Assembly (NCBI GenBank): GCA_022059125.1
Contig: JAEUWY010000023.1
Location: 2,294,001-2,358,000, forward strand
DNA: 64,000 nucleotides
Direction of reading: 5' to 3'
Origin: Corynespora cassiicola
Lineage: Eukaryota; Ascomycota; Dothideomycetes; Pleosporales; Corynesporascaceae
Below, piece after piece: positions 1-12,447 of this stretch (positions within the stretch are counted from its first letter, which is position 1; every line of letters starts with the position of its first letter). A program made the translations under genes and the position numbers. Below the pieces are notes generated by a model that made no database searches, was not told the DNA's origin, and saw only the letters and a program-made list of their open reading frames with translations.

Positions 1-2063
1 ATGGGCGGCAGCGCAACCCACCAGTCCAGATCCCAGTTCAGCACCTGGAAGCGCAGTTTCTGCACGTTTCCAAACAGGTAGCCAATCGCCCAACCAAAGG
101 GCTCGTGCGCATGGAGAGCGAACTTGTCGATGAGGTAACGTATTGGGCCCAGGATCATGACCACCACAATCAGATAGAAGTAGCCGGCGTAGAGCCATTT
201 GCGCACCGCCGCTTGGGTAGGGGTAAGTGACAGAAATGACTGCGCAATAGACTTTGAGCGGCGCCGATGGGCCCTGTGGTGGTGCCCCTGGCCGAGCGAG
301 TGCAAGCTAGGCAGTGTATTGCGACGCTTGGGGAGCGAAGACACCGAATCCACCTTCTCATCGTCGCCCTCGAAGCTCGTCTTCTTCTCCACAGCGGACT
401 GCGGTTCCGCCCCGTTGGCCAGCCTCGCCTGCGTCTTCGTGTTGAGCTTCAAGCTCTTAGTCTTTGTGAGCGGAGGCTTGATCATGGGATCGTCCTCATC
501 GGCGTCGCTGTCGGACAGGGCCCGGCTGTTGGACCGCCGTGACGGCTTCAGCGTCTCGTTCAGCGTCTGCAGAAACGACTGCCGGGCCCGGATGATCTGG
601 CCCACGCGGCGGAATCGCCAGCGCGGGATGCGCGCGAGCGCCACGCCCCATTTCAGCACTTTGCCGCACAGGGCGAAGAGGCCCAGGCCACCGACCCAGA
701 TGATGGTCCTGAGGATGGCCGTCTGGGGCGAGTCGGCGAAGAGTAAGAGGTTGATGAGTGCAATGGACAGAAGGTGCAGTTCTGCGGGGAGCAGACTGGT
801 CGTGGTGAGGTAGTGGAGTGGGGGCAGGAGAGCGTGGTGGAGGGCAAACAGGCTGACCAGAATCTCGGGGTGTAGTCCTTCCTCGGGTGGGGGGGCCTTT
901 AGCTTGTACGGCATGGGAGGGAAGAGTTTCGAAGGGAACTCAGTGTTCTCCGCCGCGATTAGGGGTAGGATGGAGACAAACCAGTGAACGGTAGATTGCC
1001 CCAGCGGCGAGACGCCATAAGGTATTAGTTGGTGCGGTAATGCAGCCAGTCCAAGCAGAATGTTGGGTAACAGTGGTTGGTGGAATGTGCCAAAGAGCGA
1101 AATGGATATCAAAACGGGTAGTATGGCGGGGTACAAAATGGGAGCCGGGTCGAAAGCAGCAGGTATCCGTATGCGCTGTCTGATGCGAAATGTAGACGAG
1201 GGGTTCCTCCGTCGGGAATAGTATAACAATCGGAGAGGGTATAAGGCTAGAACTCCGGCCATGACCAAAACATGTGTGAGCAGCTCTACTGAAGATATAG
1301 ATTAGCATGGTCCTCTCTGTTGGGGGAGGCAATGGATTGATTGCATTGCGCCATGCCCACATCACTCACCTCTATGCCACTGCAACAACTTCTCCCAGCA
1401 CGCACATCCACGCACCGCCAGGAGTCCAATCCCCCCAAGCAACGCCGCCTCCGTCGTTCTCCTAACCAGCTCATTGCGCCTCCTCTTCAAATACTTCAGC
1501 CTCGCAGCCTTGGCCTCCTCATCGGTAGGCGACGCCTCCCTACTCCGCGAGCCACCCCCACCCCCACCACCACCACCCTTTTTGCCGTCCTTGAAGTATT
1601 CGGCCGCATATCTGCGTCCCTCCTCGTCGACTTGCGACGGCGTCAGCAGCGGGCTGGCCGTGCCGTCGTACTCGGAGCCTCCCCCTCCTCCTGCCCCCCT
1701 TAAGTCACGCAAGCCTTTGCGCGGCCGCAAAGGGGGCGCGGGGAGTGCTTTGACGAAGCCGTAGCCCTCGTCGTCGGCCTCGGTGCCGCTCTCGCTGGGG
1801 GACGACTGCGACTGTGACTGCGACTGCGATTGCTTTCCCGGCTTTGCATCGCTGTCGTCGTCGGCGGCGGCGGGGTCGCTGGAGCGAGGCGTCGTCAGCG
1901 TCGTCGTCTCGGTGGAAGCCTGGGCGCAAGCGCTCAGGATCTCATTGCGGTGGCGGAGGTAGGGGTGTGGTGAGCGGCGGAAGAGCTCGAGCGACTCGAC
2001 GTCCGACTGTGCGAGCGCAGGTGCGCCGAGCTGCGCGTCTGGCGGTTCCGTCTCTTGCGACAT
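1..2063 (-). CDS. Probable dolichol kinase (Sec59-like), C-terminus cut by window edge
   Basis: Exon 1 runs 2063-1370; an 81-bp intron (1369-1289, GTGAGT to CAG) separates it from exon 2, which continues off the left edge. The product begins with a disordered acidic/Gln-Ser-rich stretch, then a conserved-looking RRRNELVRRTTEAALLGG segment, then many hydrophobic helices (for example PILYPAILPVLISISLFG and YAGYFYLIVVVMILGP), so it is a multi-pass membrane protein. The long N-terminal tail and the order of membrane segments match my recollection of filamentous-fungal dolichol kinases, which use CTP to make dolichyl phosphate in the ER for N-glycosylation. The catalytic C-terminal half lies outside the window, so this is inference. 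The first ATG is at 2063; an upstream in-frame start would need a TTG codon. Confidence 0.55.
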
Positions 2064-2760
2064 GGCCGTCTGCAACGAAAGTGTTGGGAGCAGCAGCAGT
2101 CCTGTCGAGGCCGCCGTGTAGAGCGAGCGAGTGGGTTCAATTCCAGGGGTGCGCGAGGTGGCAGCGAAAGGCGATGGTATGGGGCGACGTAGAACCCGAG
2201 TGCCACATGTCCGGGAGTCTAGTCGACGTTTTCAGAACCATGGGAATACGAAGCTGGACTGACGATTCTCACATGTTCGGCAGGGCTTGGGCGCGTTGCG
2301 GCGGCTGACGTTGCGGTTGGCGATCTCAACACTGCATCCCTGCTCTAATCTTAGCTTCCCTTCCGGGGCCTTCGCGATGATGTTGTTCAGCACACGGAAG
2401 CTGCTGGGGCTCGGCCGCCCTGTTACGTATACCCTGGCCACGTTATGGGCAAGGGCGAATCATTCACAACGGCACACGGCACACATCCTTCCAGCACAAA
2501 ACGGCGCCCTGTTTGCATTCCGTGTACTCGACGTGCCTTATCGATAGAGCGCCAAGGCTGCATTACTTCCGCTAGAAGCGGACTTTCGGAAGCATCAAGA
2601 AAAAACGGCGAACCCCTCTCACATGCAAAGATGGATCCAGGACCCGACGCGTATCGTACATTCATCTACATAAGCGTCCCCGCCGAGGGGGTGACCCAGA
2701 GGGTATCTTTTTAATTACCATTTTTTAAATGCTACTGTGAGAAGAGAGTATGGCACCTGT
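2064..2760. other. Intergenic, upstream of the membrane-protein gene and downstream of the aminopeptidase
   Basis: About 700 bp. Only short overlapping open frames without recognisable domains are seen. It should hold the promoter of the minus-strand membrane-protein gene and the 3' flank of the aminopeptidase gene. Confidence 0.5.
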
Positions 2761-5700
2761 CTACTGCAGGTACTTGTGCTCCTTGAGCCAAGCCTTGACA
2801 TCTTCCGAGTCGCGCTCGATCCAAGCAGCCTTTGCGCTGATTGCGTCAATGCTCTGGGCCAGCGCCTTGTCGAAGCCCTTGGTGCTCTTGTTGGCAAAGA
2901 AGGCCTTGATGTCCTTGATCTGCTCTCTGTGCGTGAAGCTGGACGTGGTGATGGAAACAACAGAGCTGAGCATGCTCAAGCTAGGAGGCAGCCGCTTCTC
3001 AAGCTCGGCCCAGTTGCTCTTCACCCAAGACCAGAGCGCGTCAATGCCCTCTGGGTGGGTGCGCAGGGCCGAGATGGGGAGGTAGATGTCCTGTCCCTTC
3101 ACGTCATCGCTGAGGGATAGGTCGAGAGTGCGCTGGATAAGCTCGGGCGACTTTGCGCGGCCTAATGCGCGCATGGCAGTGTTGCGCTCATCGCTCGTCT
3201 TAGCGTTGATGGCTTCGTGGAGGACAACATCGTACTGTAACCTGTCAGTGGCGCACAACGCAAATGGATTGGTTCACATCTTACCTCCTCCTTTCCGCCA
3301 TTGCTCAAGACGAGTGCATACACGCTGCTTCGCAGGTTGGGGTGAATGGCCGAGGCGTCGCCAGCCTTGAACTTGTTAAACATGTCAAATGCAGCCTTGA
3401 CAATGGTCTCGTCCTTGGCGACACCGGCAGTGCCGAACATCATGGCCTTGAACTGCTGCTCAATGTGGCCGTCATTCTCACTAAAAGTCCAGCCCAGCTC
3501 GTGAGCCTTGTCCTTGGTGAGGTCAAGCTGGAATTGCTTGAGAGCGTCCTTGACGGCCGCGTCCTCAAACATCCACGCAGAACGCAGAACGCTGATACGG
3601 CTGCTAATCTCCTGCCACACGACGAACTCAGACTCGCTCTTGAAGCTATCGAGGAGGGAGAGGATGCCAGAAGTCTTCTGGTAACCAGAAGCAGCCAATG
3701 CGCCTGCATCAGCAATCATTCCAGCCCTGTCCTCCACAGACAAGAGTCCCTCCTTGGCAGCAATGCCAAGCTTACGCAGGCGCTCAGGGGTGTAGGAAGT
3801 CCTGTAGATGCCAGAGTGATCAGCATTGAGCTTGAAGAAATCTAGGTCCTTCAGCTTGAAGTCTGCCTCGCGAGTGTTGAGGGCCAAGTCCTCGTCCACA
3901 CCTTCGCGGGTGCGGAGACCAAGGAAGACGGGGAAGATGGTCTCGTCTTCCTCGGGCTTGACGTCAGCCGTCCGTAGGAAACGGTTCTGCTTGAGGTGGA
4001 TGGAGTCGGTGCCCTCGGTCACAGTGACGACAGGGAAACCGACTTTCTTGGTCCAGATGTCCATGACCTTCTCGACATCCTTGCCGCTTGCATCACTCAA
4101 AGCAGCCCAAAGGTCACCAGTCTGGGTGTTGCCGTAGGCGTGCTTCTTCAGGTACCTACGGATGCCCTCCATGAAGACATCCTCGCCAAGGTACTTGGAG
4201 ATCATGCGCAGAACGCAAGATCCCTTGGAGTACGAGATGGCGTCGAAGATCTGGTTGATCTCGTCTGCACGCTTGACCGGGACCTCAATTGGGTGGCTGC
4301 TGCGCAGGGAGTCGAGCGAGAGGGCACTGGCAAGGTTGTCGGTGACATACCCCTCCCAGACCTTCCAGTCGGGATAGAAGACGTTGCACGAGTACCATGA
4401 CATCCATGTCGCAAAGCCTTCGTTCAGCCACAGGCCGTCCCAGAAATCCATGGTGACCAAATTGCCGAACCACTGATGTGCAAGCTCGTGTTGCACGGTC
4501 TCGGCTACTCGCTGCTTGACAGACGCACCACTGACCTTCTCGTCAATGAGCAAGTCAACGACACGGTACGTGACAAGACCCCAATTCTCCATTGCACCAG
4601 CACTGAAGTCAGGAATGGCAACCATGTCCATCTTGGGCAGTGGGAACTCGCTATCGAACGTCTTCTCGTAGAAATCCAGCGTCTTCGCCGCGAGCTCCAG
4701 CGAAAAGCGACCATGCTCGATGTCCCGGTCCTTGGGAGCATACACCCTCACGGGCACACGGAAAGCGTTGGTCTCAATGTAGTTGAGCTCTCCAACAATA
4801 AAAGCAAGGAGATAGGTAGACATCTGGGGGGACTTGTTGAAGGTGACCGCCTTGCGCTTTCCGCCCGCAATCTTGGAGTCGACCGTCTTCTCCGAAGCCA
4901 CATCCATGTTGCTCAAGCAGGTCATGTTCTCGTCGGCAATCAGCGTGACGGTGAACTCTGCCTTGAGCGCCGGCTCGTCAAAGCACGGGAAAGCGCGCCT
5001 GGCGTCGGTGGGCTCCATCTGGGTTGTGGCCAGGTATGCGGTCGAGCCGTCCTCCTTCTTGAACGACGAGCGGTAGAAACCGGCCATGTTGTCGTTGAGG
5101 GTGCCCGTGAAGGTCAGCGTAAGCGCCGCCTTGCTGCCGGCGGAGAGCTTCTGGTCGAAGCTGATGGTGGTCGTCTGGGTGTCATCGTTGTGGGCGATCT
5201 TGGGCGAGCTCGAGACGACTTGGCCGTCAGCGGTGGCCACGTGGGCGCTGTGGATCTTGAGGTCGTTGGCGTTGAGGGAGACGGAGGTGGAGTCCTCGAC
5301 GACGTCCAGACTGGAGGCGGGGTCAGCGAACTGCGGCAGAGGGGCAAGCAAGCACGATGCCGCCGGGGTACCAGGGTGCTAGAGTGCATACTCAATAACG
5401 ACCTTGCCGTCGTAGGAGAAGTCGGCAAAGTTGGGCTCGAGGGTGAGGTCGTAGTGGAGCGGCTTGACGTTGGCGGGCAGCACCTCGCGGGCCTGGGTGA
5501 CGTCGAGGGAGCCCTCGGGCCCGTCTACGCCAAAGTGCTTGCACATGTTTCTGCGGTGGGAGCAATATCGAACGGGGGTGGTGGTGGTGAGTCGAGCTGG
5601 GAGGAGAGTCCGGCGCGGGGTCGAATTTTGAGGACTCGGGACGGCGGGGCTGTTTATGGTCTTCGTGGGGTAGCGGTTGCCGTAGCTGTGGCCACTGATG

Positions 5701-5831
5701 CGGCGGGCCAGGTAAGGGGCGGTGATGGTCGACGCGGGCGACAAAGGCCCCCTTCGTATTGTCGTCACATTGCGCCCTAATGCAGGCCGGCCTGCGGACA
5801 GCAAACCGCTAGACTGCCTGAAGCAGCGCAT
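2761..5831 (-). CDS. M1 family zinc aminopeptidase (Aap1/Ape2, puromycin-sensitive type)
   Basis: Three exons (5831-5392, 5310-3285, 3234-2761) with introns of 81 and 50 bp give 979 residues. The enzyme removes N-terminal residues from peptides. The exopeptidase motif GAMENWG and the zinc site HELAHQWFGN, followed 18 residues later by the third ligand in WLNEGFA, are intact. After the first intron the frame reads IDLDVVED, a familiar family segment. The C-terminal half is the ERAP1-like helical domain. From ATG 5831 there is a roughly 95-residue Arg/Ser/Thr-rich, acid-poor leader that looks like a mitochondrial presequence. A second in-frame ATG at 5546 (MCKHFG) would give about 884 residues, the usual cytosolic length. 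Two isoforms are possible but not shown. Confidence 0.95.
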
Positions 5832-7624
5832 CTATCAGTCAACCGCAGCTTTCTGCGGTCCAAAGTTCCGTCAATTGGTCGGTGAAGAGCTTTCGCAGCC
5901 GCAGCCGCAGGGGAGCTGCACACCAGGTGACGCCAAGCCCGGGTGCGCACGGGCCCTGTCCATGTTAAAACTCTGGCCGGCCGGTCTGCTTCTCCTCCAT
6001 ACATTCACCGCAAGGAATCCTCCCGGCGCTCGACTCTGCCCTCGGAGCCGCTGGCTGTTCTGGCGCTCTCGCGCTGGACCTTGCCAGACTGAAATCGCAC
6101 ACGTTTGAGACTCCCCACGACCGCATGGTGGACGAGTTATAGGTTTCGTGCAACATACCACCACCACCACCACCAAGTTGACGTTGACGCAATCAATCTG
6201 GGAACCCTCCGGACGGGGCATTTGCTGCGTGCGCCGTCCCGGCCGCAGCCATCCACGTCCGGCCACATGTGACTGTGCCAGATGGGCGGGCCAAGGGCAC
6301 GTTTGCTCGCATGCCGCAGTGCCACAGACCGCCTTTGTAGACAACTCCCTCGAGCGCCCGTCAACCCAAGCCATCCATCGTCTATCCAACCCCGGATACA
6401 CGAACGGAGCTCTGCCTTGCTCGTGTGCCCTCATCCTTCTCCTACTCACCGATATTCCAGCCGTCATCGGAAAAAGAAAGCAATGCGAGCTCTCACTCAT
6501 GCCTTAGTCTTGCGTTCGGCTATGAATCATCACCACCTGCTGATGTGCAAGCCTTGTCTTTGCCGCCGGCCGATGCATGGGATTTTGCTTTTAAATCCAG
6601 TGCCACTTGATGTCTATTCCTAGAACAGCGTCATCATCATGGACCATCATCAAACTCTGACAGTGTTGCCTCCCCAACGCTCTGGCTACGACGCTTAGTG
6701 TCAGCTCTGCTGTAGTCTCACTACGCGTCAAAATCGTCATCAGTGCGAGCTCGCAAAACCACTGCTAGCAGCAGACGCATGGTTTCAACTTCGTTCTTTG
6801 GGGCCCAGGATGCTGCGAGTGTTACTCATCCAGCCTACGCCCGTCAGATAGTGCTGCGCCGAGGCTGTCATGCATGACTTGATGCGGTCAAGATGGAGCC
6901 AGCTGCTCGGTAGAGGATTAACTATGGGGCCTTGCCATTCGAGTAATTTGCTCCGGCGGCAATGGCGCGTGTTCGAAAAGCATGATCTCAATTCTTCTTT
7001 GTCAATCTTGCAGTCGGCCGATACTCGACCGTCTCACTGATGCATATGCAGGTATACAAAGGCAGTGTAACAGTCGGAACATTGTTGGACCATCCTATTA
7101 CGCTGCCCTCAGTTGTTTACAGTCTCACAAGGGATTCCTGTCCACTCAATCATCGTACTGCGTGTTCATGGAACTCGGTTTTTTGCCCTCTTGTCTATCA
7201 TCCCGATTTTCGGATCATCAGGAAGATATTCACAGGGATCATATACCGTGGCTCAGCCATTTCCTCAACCTGGAAATGTCACTGTAGATCTGGAAACTCG
7301 GCTCTTTGGAGCAGTATAAGGCGATGGCTCTCACAACGTGCCATAAAGCAATCTCATCACGAGGACGCATAAGAGTCGGTTTCTCTGTCGGTGTATTACG
7401 GACTGGCTTCTTCAGCTAATGCATCCTCACTGACCGAGTATGGCGCTTGCTCCATGATCAACCTGCTCGAGACCAGAGCTCATCCTTCACCTATACCACA
7501 GCTCGGTCCTGAAATCTGTTCCAGCGGCTCGTGATCTGGATGGACACGAAGGCTGAGCTGACTACTACCTTCTCAATACGATGCTCGTGGCACGAGGCTA
7601 TCATACTCTCTCGGACTGCTTATC
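5832..7624. other. Long gene-free stretch
   Basis: About 1.8 kb. Many short open frames occur on both strands, none with a recognisable domain or convincing exon chain. A CAC trinucleotide run lies near 6150-6175. The part next to 5831 should contain the aminopeptidase promoter. No transposon ends were recognised. Confidence 0.5.
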
Positions 7625-8782
7625 TCAGCGATCGGCCTCCTCTGCCCTTTTCTCAACCTCGTCTTCTGCTTCTTGCTGCTTGCGTTCGTCGTCTAATACC
7701 AGCTCACGTCCAGGAGTGATTGGAGGAGATTCGAAGGTCTCGCTGCCCGAGGGCCTGTGAATATACCGGCCGGTTTTAATCGACTCGTCGTGGCCTTCCT
7801 TGAGCGTCTGGACGAGGTCCGTGGCCCGGATAAGCATGCGTAGGGCGGGAGCATCGGCTAGGCCGGCGCCGACGAGAGCTTCATCACACGCAAAATCGCT
7901 GGCTAGAAGTTCGATTCCTGGGTGGCTGTCATCCATGCGTCCTTCCGAGTCTACGATCGTAATCTGAAGCAGTTAGTCTATGTTAAACTCGCAGGCAATA
8001 AAGGAGAGGCTTACGTTCTCAGATTCAAGCTTTTTTGTATTAAAATGGCCCCTCTGGTGCTGTCTCCACGTCTGTACACTGATCGAATGATCTCCCTGTG
8101 TTATTGACAGAATAATAATGATAAGAATTTTGACATTGCGCGTGCTGCGCACGATCCAGTTATATGCCTGTTTTGCAGGATCTTCCCACCTCGTTGACTG
8201 CACTTCGACGACGACTCTGGGCATTTGTGCAGATTTGTGCTTTCAGGATTGGTCTGGTTGCCTGTCGGTCCGGTTTTCTAGATTGACCTGCGTGCATCCC
8301 CTGAAATGGACCTTCCGGAGGAATGGTCCCTAAGTTGAGTTATATTGATGCTGCTTGAGCGTTGCTTGGATGAGACCTCGGATTTTGTTGGAAGCAACCT
8401 CGTGTGGGGCGAAGGGTATGGTGATGAGAAGCTGATTGTTGGTGTACGCATACCTGCAAAGTAAGTATTAGCCGCTGTCTGCCATTTGTCGCCTATTAGC
8501 CACGTACCTGCCCTTGTCCTGGAAAAAACCCCAATCCTCCTCAGGAAGCTCGAACTTCATGCGTTGAAAGTCGGCCGCCGTTAGGTTGTCGATTTCTATG
8601 TTGCCTTGGAGGTAAGATCCCTTGCGCATCTGAGTGATTGTTGATTTGACTTTCTCGAGCGCTGTGGGTGACTGGTCTGGGGGAGAAGGGTTCTGGCACG
8701 CAGACGGCTGCGTCTGAGAGTAAGCAGGGAAGCCAGCACCCATATTCTAAGCAGAAGCATGCTGCGGAGCTACGGTCGCCAT
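7625..8782 (-). pseudogene. Uma2-like PD-(D/E)XK-fold protein, disrupted by in-frame stops
   Basis: One frame can be followed through three exons (8743 or 8782 to 8508; 8453-8015; 7963-7625) with good splice sites (GTACGT, GTAAGC; acceptors TGCAG, TTCAG), and the exon lengths sum to whole codons. Within that frame are stops at 8332-8330 (TAG) and 8245-8243 (TGA), plus a TAG at 8749-8747 if translation began at ATG 8782. The sequence order recalls the large fungal Uma2-like family: a YAYTNNQLLITIPF strand, then NRTDRQPDQS, then PRVVVEVQSTRW, which may supply the Asp and Glu of a PD-(D/E)XK site, then a hydrophobic strand, SVQTWRQ and an acidic tail. No Lys follows the Glu. Each stop is one C-to-T change from a sense codon (CAG, CAG, CGA). 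Family assignment is from memory of motif order. Confidence 0.55.
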
Positions 8783-10179
8783 TTTAGGTGGTGGTGTGTG
8801 GCGCTAGGTGAGAGCCTAAGCGTACAAGGGAAATAAATAAGGAATGCCAGAGTTACAAGGTGCCCGTTTGTTCTTGGCAAAGAGAGAGGACAGAGTTAAG
8901 ATGTTTAGTGGGGGTATCCGTCCTAGCCTCGAGAGACTAGGCAGTAGTCCAGCACTGCAAGGCTATATGTCGACGGCCGGCTGGGTGAGTGGGGTGTGGT
9001 TGAGGCAAGCTTTGTGGGGGCGGGAGGCACACCTGCTGAGGCACACCTGCTAAGGCACCTGGGGCTGTCCGCTTCCCCTCTAATAGCAAGAGGAGTGTCC
9101 TCTGCGACGGATTAGACTGGGATAAGAAGACGGCCATAGGCAGTCCTTTCTCTGGGTTTCACTCCGCCGTCGTTGTTTCACTTCTAGCCGATTGTTTGAT
9201 TCTGAGATGAGAGCAACAACACAATACCGAATGGAGGATGGCTGATGTGGAAGCGGAGGATTTTTGTGGGTTAAGATGCCGAGCCGCATGGGAACGGAAT
9301 GCTGGTGTGAGGTGGGACACATATAGGTAGAATGATATTGTACAACAAGCTGCTTGCATAGGTTTCAACAGGGCCTCTCCGAACTGTAGTCCTTGTTTAG
9401 GACTGGAGGCTCACGGAAACATCAAGAATACATCCCGAGTGCTGCGGCTGTGGAGAAACCAGATGCAGGATTGCGGTGTAGCTCTCCAATTCCCATTTCA
9501 CCCTCTGCGGCTAACAAGGGTTTGCGCGCACTGCCCCAGGGTGCTGGGTCGACACGTTCCGCCTCAAGCTCTCCATTGGGATCTAGGATGAGTTCCACCG
9601 CTCAATAGACAAGAATCATGCGGCCTTATCTTTTTCTTTTCAACTTCGTAGGAGACATCCTCAGAATCTAGTGAAATTGCCGTCACAATGAGTTAGGTCA
9701 TGAGGAGAGAGAAACCCTTGCCATGGCGGTTAGCAAGTAATCGAGACCTTTATCGTTGCAGTTTGCCACATCGACGTACAAAGCACACTGCAGAGGGTCT
9801 ACGCTAGCTGCAACCCCATGCATGCAACACTCCTTCCGAATCATGGCAGGTTCTTCTCTACAAACAGTGGAGACCAGCCTCGGAGCTGCCATATCGAAGA
9901 AGTTGCAACGGCGAAATGTGGCCGCGGAACATGGACAGGAATCTCCGACCCCTGCAATTCCTACCATCACGGCAACACCCCAGGATCAAGTAGTTCGTCG
10001 GCGTTGTCAAAGTAGTTGAAGTCAGCACTAGTGTCGTCTATCACCCCATGCTGCAATACAGCACATGCACATAAAGCAGCGCTCCTTTGCCGTTGTGCAG
10101 GCTCCGACTGCCCTCTGTCGCCCCCGCTCCCGCTTTCGCATCGCAATCTGCCTAAATCTTTAGTATGCACGTTCCAAGT
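8783..10179. other. Gene-free stretch upstream of tyrosinase
   Basis: About 1.4 kb. A Cys-containing open stretch near 9760-10018 on the plus strand and another on the minus strand (9970-9698) overlap; neither has a clear signal peptide or exon partners, so neither is called. The 3' part should contain the tyrosinase promoter. Confidence 0.45.
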
Positions 10180-11505
10180 ATGCAATTTGCCGGGCTCCTC
10201 TTGGCACTGCTACATTTGTCGACAACTACAGCCTTGCCGTCAACCGCTGTCCCGGGCGCATGCAAGAACCCTCCAAAGAGGCTTGAATGGTGAGACATGG
10301 CTTCAATGTTGTGATGTGCTGTTTGGCTGATGTCTTACACAGGAGACAGCTTTCTGAACCACAGAAAAAATCCTACATCGATGCTGTTCTGTGTCTGGCC
10401 AAGAAGAAGGCGATCTCTGGGATTGCGGGCGCCGTCAATCGGTTTGACGATCACCAGGCCGTTCATAACAGCCAAACAGATAACATCCATTGGGTTGTAC
10501 GTTACCAGGTCATAAAATCACCAAAATACCTCCCCAGAATAACAGACCTAGGGTCATTTCATCCTTTGGCACCGCTATTTCGTGGCAACTTTTGAGAAAG
10601 CATTGAGGGATGAGTGTGGATACACTGGTGGCCAGCCGTATGTTTGAATACTTATACAACAGCAACACCACCACCATCAACTCTTGCTGACCCCATAAAG
10701 TTACTGGGACTGGTCTCTAGACGCCGAGCCCCAAAACCCCACCTCAACGCGAGCCTTCGACTCCGCCATCTTCGACCCCAACACCACATTCGGCGGCAAC
10801 GGCAACTTCATCGCGCCCACGCCCGAGCAAAACCCGCTGAACATCACCGGCGGGACCGGCGGCGGCTGCGTCCAAACCGGGCCCTTCGCTCCCCCCAACT
10901 TCACGGTAAATTACCCAACTCCCGGCTGCCTGCGCCGCGACTTCAACCCGCGCATCATGAACACGTTCGCAGACCGGAAACTGGTCGACAAGGTCCTCGC
11001 GCAAACGGACTACACCAGCTTCGCGCGCACCATGGAGAACAAGCGGACTTTCGACGAGCCCAACATCCACGGCAGTGGTCACTTTGGCGTTGGCGGCGCT
11101 TTGGGTACGATTGGGAATTCGTACAACAGTCCCGGTGGTGCGTCACTTTCCGTCTTGATCCCTCCCTCCCTTCCCTTCCCTCCTTCAACGTTGTATATAT
11201 ATACCCAGCTCGACCCCCCCCTTTTTTTTTCAAAACTGGGCCTTTGTTTAGTACGACACGCTGACGGCACTCCAGATCCGCTGTTCTATTTGCACCACGG
11301 TAACCTCGATCACATCCTCTGGCTATGGCAGCAAAAGGACCTCAAGACCCGACTTCACCAGGTCGGAGGGCCAATTATCCCTCTTGACTACAGTGGAAAG
11401 AATGTCACGCTGGATTTCCAGGTCAACATGGGTAGGTTGGCGGGGAATGCCACGCTGCACGATTTGCTGGATACGGAGGGGAAGACGCTGTGTTATACGT
11501 ACTAG
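10180..11505 (+). CDS. Secreted tyrosinase (type-3 dicopper monooxygenase)
   Basis: Five exons (10180-10289, 10343-10496, 10552-10637, 10701-11137, 11276-11505) give 338 residues. It would oxidise phenols to quinones outside the cell or in the secretory route. Residues 1-19 form a signal peptide (LLLALLHLSTTTALP). The CuA region reads RFDDHQAVHN, then HWVGHFILWHRYF, split by the second intron, and is followed by YWDWSLDAEP. The CuB region has HGSGHFGVGG and, after the fourth intron, DPLFYLHHGNLDHILWLWQ. There is no long C-terminal lid extension, so this is the short secreted form. Potential N-glycosylation sites (NTT, NIT, NFT, NVT, NAT) are present. An in-frame ATG at 10165 would add five residues. 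The last intron is the longest (138 bp) and carries C- and T-rich runs. Confidence 0.92.
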
Positions 11506-12447
11506 CGAGCTGGCAGGCAGTATTATGCATGCCCTGGAGAGTTTTTGAACATGCTTTTTGGGGGTTGGAGTTGGCATGGCTGGATTTGACGCCGTCGTGC
11601 TTTTTAAAGAACAAACTCCGTCGTGTGAATGCAAGTGATTTTGCCGATGCTGAAAGGAGTCCACGTCTCTCGGTACGAGGAAACACATGGCCTACTTAGC
11701 GATCTACGTACCTCTTCTCATCACAGAGTGAGCATAGAAGAAGTGCAACAGGGAGTTAGGCGGGCTCGACGTAGTCTAGACGATTCTTCTGCTTCGGGTT
11801 TCAAATGTCTTGCCACCTGCATCGCAAACAATGTAGACCAACCGCACCCGCATGTCCTCTCAATGGCCTTTGTACCAAAAGGCCCTTGGCTCAGCCATAT
11901 ACAAAGACAGATTGTTTCAACAGACAATGGATTAGGGTGGAATCATCCACACGCCCCAAAACATGATCCCAAGCCCCTCCACCAGATATCATCACCAAAC
12001 CCCACCAACCCAACTCGACATATCAACCCCCACATCAGCACACCACCCCAACCCCTCAAACAGGGGCAAGGGAGGAGGAACTCACAATCATCATCACTTC
12101 TGACGTTCTCCCGTACTAGCAGGCAAACAGGCAGGCAGGCAGGCAATGGGCAACACAGCAATACGGCAGTAGTGAATAAAACGCATCATCATGTTCAGAG
12201 GAGAAAGATTCAAACATATGAGAGAGACGAGTTGAGACAAGGAAACTGCATTGATGGTACACTACATCAGCAGATACTGTTAAAACTGCAAAAGGGAAAA
12301 AACCAAAAACGTCTATACCAGCTGTCACAGGTCAAAGAAATCTTAAGGCTCGTTCTTTTGAGTGAGTAGCTGACAATGTACAAATATAACACACACTTGG
12401 CTACCCCATCACCCTCACCCAATCCAATTAACCGCTTATGACTCTGC
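11506..12447. other. Convergent 3' region between tyrosinase and cytochrome c1
   Basis: About 0.9 kb. A 246-codon open frame starts at 11629 on the plus strand and covers most of it, but its composition is low-complexity and it has no domain. A CAGG tandem run lies near 12118-12146. It most likely contains the 3' untranslated regions of both flanking genes. Confidence 0.5.
12118..12146. repeat. CAGG-type microsatellite
   Basis: A short tandem run of the tetranucleotide AGGC/CAGG, about five units, in the 3' flank of the cytochrome c1 gene. Confidence 0.8.

Noticed and set aside
2130..2160. tRNA-like T-loop (GGTTCAATTCC)
   Set aside because: No matching acceptor stem, D arm or anticodon arm around it.
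9698..10018. Cys-containing short frames on both strands
   Set aside because: Could suggest a small secreted protein, but there is no signal peptide and neither strand gives a convincing exon chain.
11629..12369. 246-codon plus-strand frame
   Set aside because: Low-complexity composition, no domain, lies in the convergent 3' region of tyrosinase and CYT1 and crosses a CAGG repeat.
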